Assembly (NCBI RefSeq): GCF_001548375.1
Contig: NZ_AP017295.1
Coordinates: forward strand, 558,001 to 622,000
Length of the DNA stretch: 64,000 nucleotides
Reading direction: 5' to 3'
DNA from: Nostoc sp. NIES-3756
GTDB lineage: Bacteria > Cyanobacteriota > Cyanobacteriia > Cyanobacteriales > Nostocaceae
Part shown: positions 57,371 to 64,000 of the stretch, one piece after another
Numbering within the stretch: position 1 is the first letter of the stretch
How the letters are laid out: every line of letters begins with the position of its first letter
Made by a program: the position numbers and the translations under genes
The notes under the pieces: model-generated
What the model was told of the DNA's origin: nothing
What the model saw: only the letters and a program-made list of their open reading frames with translations
The model's database searches: none

Positions 57371-58585
57371 TTAAGGGTTTTGAATTAGTTTTCTTTGGCG
57401 TGTATTAAAGTGAATTAGTGCAGCGATAGTTAAGAGGCTGAATCCCAATGCACAAACACCGTTCCAGTGCCATAAACCCCAAACATAAGTACCCATAAAA
57501 GAACCTAGTGCGCCGCCACTATAATTGATGACCATATAAACTGTGTTTAAACGGCTTTCGGCATTTGGTACTAAGTTATAAACGCGAATTTGGTTGGAGA
57601 TATAGCCAGTGTGCATCCCCAAGTCTAGAATAATCACTCCTACTACTAGACCCATTAAATGAGTTCCCGCTAACCAAAGGATGACAAACGCCGATAAGGC
57701 AAGGGACACAGCTATTCCTACTAACATCCTTGGCCCACGCTCGTCTGTTAATCTGCCGACAAGAGGGGTGGTGATAGCACCAATGATACCAGCTAAACCA
57801 AATAGGCCTGCAACTTGAGCATTGAAATTATAAACAGGTGACTCTAATAGAAATATTAAACTAGCCCAAAAGATATTAAAGGCGGCAAAAATTAGGGCAA
57901 TATTAAATGAAGCTTCTCGCAGTACAGGTTGCTGACGAAATAAGTCTACAAGACTCGCCATTAGTTGCTGATAAGAGAGTGTAGATGAAGGCTTATTTAC
58001 AGGTATTTCTTTTCTAACTATTAAAGCTAAGATGATCATCACACCTGCGGCGATCGCATATACACTCCGCCAACCAAAATGTTCGCTAATTGCCCCACTG
58101 ACAGTCCTCGCTAACAGGACACTAAGAATCATCCCACTTAATAATGTACCAATTACTTTACCCCTTTGTTCTGGGGCTGTCATGTATGCAACTAAGGGCA
58201 ACACTAAATGCGCCACAATACTACAAAAACCTAACGCAAAACTAGCTATAGATAACCAAATCAAATTAGGAGATGTGGCTTCGGCTACTAAAGTGCAGGA
58301 CAGCAACAATAGCATTGTAGTGATTAAATTGCGGCGTTCCATTCTATCGCCCAAGGGAACTAGCAAAAGCAAGCCTGTTGCATAGCCCATTTGAGTTAAG
58401 AAAGGAATAAATCCTACTTGTTTGACCGGAATTTCTAAGCTACGTCCGATGTGTCCTAGTAATGGTTGGTTGTAGTAAACATTAGCGATCGCTAATCCAC
58501 AGGCGATCGCTAATATTAAAACTGTACTACGCTTACTAAAGCTGTTATTGGCAGTAGTCAGAGCTGTTTGCTCTTGAAAATCCAT
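57371..58585 (-). CDS. MFS transporter (drug or metabolite exporter)
   Basis: A 404-residue protein with 12 predicted membrane helices. The loop 2-3 motif is LVPLGDRMERRN, matching MFS motif A (GxxxDRxxRR). The second half has the equivalent PLVGRLTDERGPRML. A first-helix motif IACGLAIANVYYNQPLLG is typical of a proton-antiport exporter subgroup. The substrate is unknown. It lies upstream of the Old Yellow Enzyme gene on the same strand. Confidence 0.87.
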   Translation of the reverse strand: MDFQEQTALTTANNSFSKRSTVLILAIACGLAIANVYYNQPLLGHIGRSLEIPVKQVGFIPFLTQMGYATGLLLLVPLGDRMERRNLITTMLLLLSCTLVAEATSPNLIWLSIASFALGFCSIVAHLVLPLVAYMTAPEQRGKVIGTLLSGMILSVLLARTVSGAISEHFGWRSVYAIAAGVMIILALIVRKEIPVNKPSSTLSYQQLMASLVDLFRQQPVLREASFNIALIFAAFNIFWASLIFLLESPVYNFNAQVAGLFGLAGIIGAITTPLVGRLTDERGPRMLVGIAVSLALSAFVILWLAGTHLMGLVVGVIILDLGMHTGYISNQIRVYNLVPNAESRLNTVYMVINYSGGALGSFMGTYVWGLWHWNGVCALGFSLLTIAALIHFNTRQRKLIQNP

Positions 58586-58645
58586 TATGATGCGCCCTAA
58601 CTATTTATCCATACATTTATACCAATTCGCCATTAAAAAAGCTTT

Positions 58646-58834
58646 CTATTTCAGCTTTTTCATATCCTGATTTTTAACTAATGCCTGTATCTCTTCACAC
58701 TGACATTCCCAAATATCTTGTTTGCCTTGTCCTTTATCTATTTGTAACTGTAAGTTTTCTGGGAATTTTTGCTGTTGCCAATTCGGATCAATTTCTGTCC
58801 CTAATAGTTCTTTTTCAATGTATCCAAAAAACAT
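58646..58834 (-). CDS. Small hypothetical protein
   Basis: A 62-residue soluble protein (MFFGYIEKELLGTEIDPNWQ and so on) with a Gln/Lys/Asp-rich composition and two Cys in WECQCEEI. AGGAG, 9 nt before the ATG, is a good ribosome-binding site, and the codon use looks normal. No family is recognised. It lies upstream of the MFS gene on the same strand with a 60-bp gap. Confidence 0.5.
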   Translation of the reverse strand: MFFGYIEKELLGTEIDPNWQQQKFPENLQLQIDKGQGKQDIWECQCEEIQALVKNQDMKKLK

Positions 58835-59323
58835 GGTTGCAATCTCCTGTAATACTAATGTATCAGCTTGTATGTATTTTCTGCATCTTAAAAAAGTATT
58901 TGTATTAGAATTTATTTAAGATATGTATTTAATTTTTTAGTATCTCGTTAAATAAAAATTTATTCTGTTTTCTTAAACAAAAATTCTTTTTTATTTAGCT
59001 CTAATCTAGAAAAATTATTGTATTTATAAAATACTGGTATTAATTATTGATTGTTAACAAATTTTGTTCCAAGAATTGAGTAACTATACTCATATAAATA
59101 CTAATTTGTTAGAAGAAATTAGTATTTATGAAATATAATTTCTACTAAATTATGCCATTTAGTTAAAAAACCAGAGTTTAAAACATTTTTTACTACACTG
59201 TCTCATTAACTAATTTCGGCTAAAAAATATTCTTGTCAAGCTCTGTATAAAAGGCTATGACTTGATAATAAAGTCTGAGGAGTGTAGGGAAAATATTTTC
59301 ATCATTCCCCACACCCCAGTTAT
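58835..59323. other. AT-rich intergenic region
   Basis: No gene, strong hairpin or repeat was recognised. It separates the ferredoxin/flavoprotein operon's 3' end from the small hypothetical gene on the same strand, so it should hold the promoter of the latter and a terminator of the former. Confidence 0.4.
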
Positions 59324-59728
59324 CTAATTGGCAGAATTTGATTGAGAGTTAGGCAGATTATTCCAAGGTTGGATTCGCCCTTGAGCATCGGTAGCAAAGT
59401 TACCCAAACCTCTAAACATTTTGCCTGATTGTTCTCTTAGTCCGGCTGGAGTTCCCCCAGGATTCCAACCTAAAACTTCTCGATATGCACCTAACAAACC
59501 TGCTTCAATTAATGCTTGTTCATCCACGTCTACAGATTCATCTGCTTGAGGAGCGACAAACAGCGCATTTGCTGGACAATACAGTTCACACATGAAACAA
59601 GTTTGACAATCGCTTTTGCGGGCAATTCTAGGAGGCCCATCTGGTACTTTGTCAAAGACATTAGTAGGGCAAGCAGAAACGCAAATATTGCATTTGATGC
59701 AGCGAGATTCACTAACTAGCTCAATCAC
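59324..59728 (-). CDS. 4Fe-4S ferredoxin subunit (AprB-like)
   Basis: A 134-residue protein with two [4Fe-4S] motifs: CIKCNICVSACP (about 10-21) and CQTCFMCELYCP (about 41-52). A C-terminal extension (GWNPGGTPAGLREQSG) follows, as in ferredoxins paired with AprA-like flavoproteins. Its GTG start overlaps the flavoprotein TGA (GTGA, 59725-59728), so the two proteins are translationally coupled and probably form one complex. Confidence 0.85.
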   Translation of the reverse strand: MIELVSESRCIKCNICVSACPTNVFDKVPDGPPRIARKSDCQTCFMCELYCPANALFVAPQADESVDVDEQALIEAGLLGAYREVLGWNPGGTPAGLREQSGKMFRGLGNFATDAQGRIQPWNNLPNSQSNSAN

Positions 59729-61356
59729 AGTGCTACTAGCTCCCTGTCTCTAGTGTTTTCTAGTTTTTGAGTTTTCACCCATACTTGATCTAGACCACCA
59801 CTAATCAGGCGATGGTATTGATTGGGGTCTTGTTGGGGATAATCCAGGTGTTTGTGCATTCCGCGTGTTTCTTTGCGTTCTAAGGCGCTGGCGTACATCC
59901 ATCGAGATGTGGCTACCATTGCGGCTGCTTCTCTGGCTTGGACAGCATTTTCCTGTGATACTGCTTCGCTATTGCGGATTTCTTGCCAAAGGTCGTGTAA
60001 GCGTCCCAAAGATGCTGTCAAGCCTTTTTCAGTACGGAATAAGTTGCGATCATAGGGGAAAACTTCTGCTTGGACGTTGCGAATTACTTCCGATGGGTTA
60101 AAGCTGTGTTTACTAGCCTTGTCAGTAGCGATCGCCGCCTGTCCAATTCCTTGCACAGAGCGCTGATTAGCTTTATTTCCTAGTTGTTGGGCATATTTAG
60201 CTGCGGCTTCCCCAGCCCAATATCCTGAAGATGTCGCCCAAGCTGCGTTATGGCTACCACCACCAGTAAAGCCACCACAAATCAATTCTCTGGTTGCTGC
60301 ATCTCCGGCCGCATAAAGTCCAGGGACAGAGGTAGCACAGTTATCATCAATAATGCGAATCCCGCCTGTACCGCGCACAGTTCCCTCTAAACGCAGAGTC
60401 ACGGGGAAAAGTTGGGTAAATGGGTCGATTCCCATACGGTAGAAAGGCAACATAAAGTTATGCTGCACAGACTTCATCATTGCTTGGTCTTCTGGTGTCG
60501 CCTTGTCGAGACGGGCGTACACAGGCTGAGTTAAAAGAACTTTGGCAATAATGGAACGTCCTTTTTGAGAACCTGCACCTTCAATTTCTGTACCATCTTC
60601 ATAGTAGAAGGTAGCCCAGCGATAGTAAGCGCCTTTGGTGACAGAGGAGAAAGCCGGAGATAAAGCATAGGCGTTGGAAAATTCCATCCCAGACATTTCC
60701 GCCCCAGCTTCCGCCGCCATTAAGTAACCATCGCCTGTGAGGACGTTACAACCAAGGGCTTTACTGAGGAAAGCACAGCCACCAGTGGCGATGACAACCG
60801 CACCTGCGCGTACAGTCCACCGTTCCCCAGTTTGACGACGGATACCTTTAGCACCTGCAACAGCGCCTGCTGCATCTACCAGTAGTTCTAAAGCAGGGCT
60901 ATGGTCAAGGATTTGTACGCCTGCTTTGGTAATCTTTTTCCGCATCAGGCGCATATAATCATGAGCTTGTTGGAGCGATCGCTTGTGCGGACGACCCTCA
61001 TCATCTACAGGAAAAGGATAGCCCCAATCACCCAATTGATTGAGGTTGGTGTAAGTCTGATCTAATACCCGTTCCATCCAACGCCGCTCGGAGAGGAAAC
61101 CCCCTAAAGCTTCCCGACTAGCCATTGCTGCTTCTCGTTTTTGGGGTTCTGGTGGCACATACCACACACCAGTTCCAGAAGGTGCGGTGGCTCCACTCGT
61201 ACCGCAGTAACCCTTATCTACTAAAATTACCTTGGCTCCGTTAGATGCTGCATTCCACGCTGCCCAAGTTGCAGACGGCCCACCACCAATAACTAAAACA
61301 TCAGCCTCTAGTTCTAGTTGAGAGTTGCTGCCTAACTCCGATTGATAAGCACTCAC
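59725..61356 (-). CDS. FAD-binding flavoprotein, AprA / fumarate-reductase-like subunit
   Basis: A 543-residue flavoprotein. The FAD site is DVLVIGGGPSATWAAWNAA (about 19-37), with VDKGYCGTSGATAPSGTG after it, VIATGGCAFLS in the middle and GLYAAGDAATRELICGGFTG near residue 350. Together with the ferredoxin it resembles adenylylsulphate reductase AprAB, but Sat, Qmo and Dsr genes are absent. Cyanobacterial pairs of this kind often sit with sulphonate-type ABC transporters; none is in the window. The electron path is probably FAD to ferredoxin. The substrate is unknown. Confidence 0.85.
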   Translation of the reverse strand: MSAYQSELGSNSQLELEADVLVIGGGPSATWAAWNAASNGAKVILVDKGYCGTSGATAPSGTGVWYVPPEPQKREAAMASREALGGFLSERRWMERVLDQTYTNLNQLGDWGYPFPVDDEGRPHKRSLQQAHDYMRLMRKKITKAGVQILDHSPALELLVDAAGAVAGAKGIRRQTGERWTVRAGAVVIATGGCAFLSKALGCNVLTGDGYLMAAEAGAEMSGMEFSNAYALSPAFSSVTKGAYYRWATFYYEDGTEIEGAGSQKGRSIIAKVLLTQPVYARLDKATPEDQAMMKSVQHNFMLPFYRMGIDPFTQLFPVTLRLEGTVRGTGGIRIIDDNCATSVPGLYAAGDAATRELICGGFTGGGSHNAAWATSSGYWAGEAAAKYAQQLGNKANQRSVQGIGQAAIATDKASKHSFNPSEVIRNVQAEVFPYDRNLFRTEKGLTASLGRLHDLWQEIRNSEAVSQENAVQAREAAAMVATSRWMYASALERKETRGMHKHLDYPQQDPNQYHRLISGGLDQVWVKTQKLENTRDRELVAL

Positions 61357-61604
61357 GATTTTTCAAATCTCCTAACTTGTTAAATATCAAATTCAGTTAT
61401 CAGCCATCATGTTGAGATTGAGATAACTGCTCACAAGCTACTGTTTAGACTAATTAAAAATTCAACTATCAATATAATACTCTAATTCTATTGGTTTACC
61501 GTATTATATAAGTATGAGATTTGCACATATTAAGGAAAAATACAAGGGGATATTAAGAATTAGTGATAATGCTCACCAAAAGTGTGATTATGGCGACAAA
61601 AACG
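61357..61604. other. Upstream region of the flavoprotein/ferredoxin operon
   Basis: No gene is visible. The AT-rich stretch at 61440-61520 likely carries the leftward promoter of the operon. The terminator of the DUF2808 gene bounds it on the right. Confidence 0.4.
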
Positions 61605-61637
61605 TCCTAAAAATAAAGGACAAGATTTCTCTTGTCC
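61605..61637 (-). terminator. Intrinsic terminator of the DUF2808 gene
   Basis: The stem GGACAAGA (61618-61625) / TCTTGTCC (61630-61637) with a 4-nt loop is followed on the minus strand by T-rich sequence (TTTATTTTTAGG). It lies 53 bp after the stop codon. Confidence 0.78.
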
Positions 61638-61689
61638 CAAAATAAAATAGCAAATGGTGTGCGAATAAATTTCGATGCGCCTGATGACA

Positions 61690-62250
61690 TTAGCTTTCTG
61701 TGGTCGTGTCTGAATAGAACTGTAAGCGACCAACGCCGAGTGACTGCCCGGCGGTTTGTCTTCCCGAAGGAAAAGCTGTTACATCAAATAAATATACCCC
61801 ATCATAGAATGGATTGCGATGGGGTCTGAGGCCAATTGTCACAGTTTGCCCAGGTGGTATGGGAGAATCAAAGGTGACAGTTACAGTTTGTCTTTGTGCG
61901 TCACTTCTGACTGTTTTCACTGCTAAACTTTGTCCTTGACGGTGGCGAGTACCGACAAAAGCAATGGTTTCGTTTGGTGCAAACTCAATATTTTCCGTTC
62001 CACTCCTCTGGGTAAAGGTTACTTGTTGTAAAGGTTCTCCGGCTGCGGCTGGTACTTCCAGAGTGAAATAGTATGTGGGATTAGGGAAGTTGGTATCAGT
62101 GTATGGGGTGGAAGCACTAACCAGACGTGGTGGTTGAGCAAAAGCAACCTCACCATTACTAAGAGTCACTGCATTTGCTATATGCGGCAATGACGAAATT
62201 CCGGTACTAACTATTAAAAGTGTACCTAAGAATTTACGCACGTATTTCAT
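61690..62250 (-). CDS. Exported DUF2808 protein
   Basis: A 186-residue protein with a signal peptide (MKYVRKFLGTLLIVSTG..., cleavage after IANA) and a beta-rich DUF2808 domain: TNFPNPTYYFTLEVPAAAG, PLQQVTFTQRSGTENIEF, PGQTVTIGLRPHRNPFYDGV. The family is nearly confined to cyanobacteria and its function is unknown. GAGAGG lies 11 nt before the ATG. Confidence 0.85.
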   Translation of the reverse strand: MKYVRKFLGTLLIVSTGISSLPHIANAVTLSNGEVAFAQPPRLVSASTPYTDTNFPNPTYYFTLEVPAAAGEPLQQVTFTQRSGTENIEFAPNETIAFVGTRHRQGQSLAVKTVRSDAQRQTVTVTFDSPIPPGQTVTIGLRPHRNPFYDGVYLFDVTAFPSGRQTAGQSLGVGRLQFYSDTTTES

Positions 62251-62640
62251 AATTTGATTTACCTCTCTGTATGCTTTTATTTGTGAGATTGGTATAGAAG
62301 CAACACCATATCAACCAACAAATTAATTAACTACATCGATTTAATAACTTTGCTGTAATTAAATTTGTTGACCTATTTTTAAGCATATTTCATTGTTTTA
62401 TTAGTATAGCAATTAAGAACTTATTGCCACTAAAACCAGGATTTTTTCTTTTTATTAATAGCAAAAATATTAGTTATTGTCAGCAGATTCAAATACCCGA
62501 AAAGACGATGATTTTATGAGGCTTTTTACACTAAATAACTATATGTCAGTAGATTAACAGTAGTTTTATTTATTGCCTCCACAAAATCTGAGTTCCTAAA
62601 TGCAAATATAAAAATCAATGTAATTGTTTATTATTTCTAT
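62251..62640. other. AT-rich intergenic region between divergent genes
   Basis: No gene is visible. It carries the promoter of the DUF2808 gene and borders an octamer repeat array. Low-complexity A/T runs are the only texture seen. Confidence 0.4.
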
Positions 62641-62696
62641 CTCTGTGTCTTCGTGTCTTCGTGTCTCTGTGTCTCTGTGTCTTCGTGTCTCTGTGG
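62641..62696. repeat. Octamer tandem array (CTCTGTGT/CTTCGTGT, 7 units)
   Basis: Seven 8-bp units in the order CTCTGTGT, CTTCGTGT, CTTCGTGT, CTCTGTGT, CTCTGTGT, CTTCGTGT, CTCTGTGG. This is an 8-bp rather than 7-bp period. Degenerate units occur at 51098-51113, both followed by GGTTAA. Confidence 0.9.
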
Positions 62697-62945
62697 TTAA
62701 ATAATGAGAACTCCAGAACTAGTATGATAATTTATTCCAACTTGATGATGCAAAAATTTTCCAGATTATACTGATGCTAATTGATAACACTCGTAGGTAA
62801 CGTGGAAATTACCGAGCTTCAGTATTTATCAATAGAAAAATCATAAATTGAATAAGATTTTAAATTTTTACGAAAATGTGATGACAAAGATTGTATCCAT
62901 TGAGTATTCATGGATCAAATACTACTCCTTAACTAAGGAGATTCT

Positions 62946-64000
62946 ATGTCATTGCAATCTGGATTGGATGCCTTTCAAGCAGGGCGTTATCAAGAAGCAG
63001 TTCAACTACTAGAACAGTTCTGCCGCAATTGTGCTGATCAAAATTCCTCAGATTACCTATCTGCACAAATGTGGCTGATGAAAGCGTATCAAGGTGCAGG
63101 CGAACCAGAAAAAGCTGCGATTATGTGTCAAAAGCTAATGATGAGCCAAAACCCCGAAGTACGTAGTTGGGCAGAAAAAGCTAGCCAAACCTTACCGCAA
63201 AATCTCCAAAGCCAGTCTAGCGCCATCCAAAAAGCGGGGCGTGCAGCTACGGCTGGTGTGAAATTAGCGATGGGGGGTGTTGGTGGTAGCTTGGTATTAG
63301 CCTCCGGTGTTACCATGACCTTGCTATTTGGCATGGTGTTGGCTTTAGGTTTGAGCTTAGTATTTATATTAGGTAGCGACGATCCACTACAAGGATTGGC
63401 GATCGCAATTGGTATTACCCTAGTTTTTAATATCCTCGCCTTTTTCTTGTCTCCCTTCCTCATGGACTTAACCCAAAACTGGCTGTACCAAACTCGTTGG
63501 GTAGAGTTAGCAGAGGTGGAAAGTCATAGTCCGGAGACAGCTAGAGTTATTCGTCAAGTTTGTCAGCAAAAAAACCTTAAAGTTCCCCGCCTGGGCATTA
63601 TTAACGACCAAAACCCCACGGCTTTTACTTACGGTTCCTTGCCTAATAGCGCCCGTTTAGTCGTCAGCCAAGGGCTTTTCACCTACCTGGATGACGATGA
63701 AGTTGCTACCGTCTACGCTCACGAACTAGGACATATCGTCCATTGGGACTTTGCCGTCATGACGATAGCCTCAACCCTAGTGCAAATTTGCTACTTGATA
63801 TACAGCACAGCCAGAAGACTGGGACGTGGCGGCGGCGATAGCAAAATCAAAGATGCAATGCAAACAGCCGCCTTGGTGGCATACATATTCTACTTGGTCG
63901 GTACTTACCTAGTGCTGTATCTCTCCCGTACTAGAGAATACTTTGCTGACCACTTCGCCGCAGAAACCACAGGCAACCCCAACGGCTTATCCCGCGCCTT
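62946..64000 (+). CDS. M48-family metallopeptidase with N-terminal TPR-like region (partial)
   Basis: The ATG at 62946 is preceded by AAGGAG (62936-62941). The frame is open to the window edge, about 351 codons. The N-terminus (SGLDAFQAGRYQEAVQLLEQ; AQMWLMKAYQGAGEPEKA) looks like TPR helices. Two membrane segments follow (about 112-160), then the HtpX/M48 domain with the zinc motif HELGHIVHW, another pair of hydrophobic helices and SRTREYFADHFA, whose Glu is the third zinc ligand. It is a membrane-bound quality-control type protease. The C-terminus lies beyond the window. Confidence 0.88.
   Translation, partial: MSLQSGLDAFQAGRYQEAVQLLEQFCRNCADQNSSDYLSAQMWLMKAYQGAGEPEKAAIMCQKLMMSQNPEVRSWAEKASQTLPQNLQSQSSAIQKAGRAATAGVKLAMGGVGGSLVLASGVTMTLLFGMVLALGLSLVFILGSDDPLQGLAIAIGITLVFNILAFFLSPFLMDLTQNWLYQTRWVELAEVESHSPETARVIRQVCQQKNLKVPRLGIINDQNPTAFTYGSLPNSARLVVSQGLFTYLDDDEVATVYAHELGHIVHWDFAVMTIASTLVQICYLIYSTARRLGRGGGDSKIKDAMQTAALVAYIFYLVGTYLVLYLSRTREYFADHFAAETTGNPNGLSRA

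Overview
The window looks like chromosomal DNA of a filamentous, heterocyst-type cyanobacterium of the Nostoc/Anabaena group. The evidence is the gene set: cytochrome c6, a high-light-inducible CAB-like protein, a primary sigma factor of the SigA type plus a group 2 sigma factor, a GAF-GAF-PAS adenylate cyclase of the Anabaena CyaB type, and a kdp operon with a short KdpD and a small KdpG/KdpF-like protein. The DNA also carries very frequent HIP1 octamers (GCGATCGC) and many short tandem heptamer repeats (STRRs), both typical of this group. The species was not determined.

Layout. 1-14.1 kb: end of an unidentified gene, a Rieske protein, a secreted hemagglutinin-type (TpsA-like) protein, the adenylate cyclase, PgeF, BirA, an M23 peptidase, riboflavin synthase, a bifunctional nuclease, an Fe-S aldo/keto reductase, a Uma2 pseudogene and a small HliP-type protein. 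14.4-20.7 kb: sigA with a gene-free upstream region of about 1.8 kb, then gyrB and miaA. 20.7-30.5 kb: a Uma2 gene broken by a 114-bp miniature transposon, a Ser/Thr kinase, glycolate dehydrogenase GlcD, a glycoside-hydrolase-like protein between two membrane proteins, and a PAS-GAF-GAF sensor whose kinase core has lost key residues. 30.7-35.5 kb: the glycine cleavage genes gcvT-gcvH-gcvP; with glcD they belong to photorespiratory metabolism. 35.6-44.6 kb: a lumenal pentapeptide protein, a DUF2993 protein, petJ, a GNAT acetyltransferase, a group 2 sigma factor, priA with an unusual in-frame repeat-derived segment, and an FAD monooxygenase. 45.0-51.0 kb: kdpA-kdpB-kdpG-kdpC-kdpD. 51.3-56.2 kb is accessory: a glycine-zipper protein, a ParE/ParD-type toxin-antitoxin pair, a Uma2 gene, a decayed IS4-type element with intact ends, and a solo 54-bp copy of one of its ends. 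56.2-64 kb: an Old Yellow Enzyme, an MFS exporter, an AprA/AprB-like flavoprotein/ferredoxin pair, a DUF2808 protein and the start of an M48 peptidase.

The strongest unusual signals concern repeats shaping genes. Heptamer STRRs supply start or stop codons of at least six genes. One encodes the N-terminus of KdpD. Extragenic low-complexity DNA appears to have been captured in frame inside PriA. Removing the miniature transposon in silico restores a complete Uma2 reading frame. The second theme is the sensor at 28.2-30.5 kb, which joins a cyanobacteriochrome-like GAF domain to a degenerate histidine kinase. No tRNA, rRNA or CRISPR array was seen.
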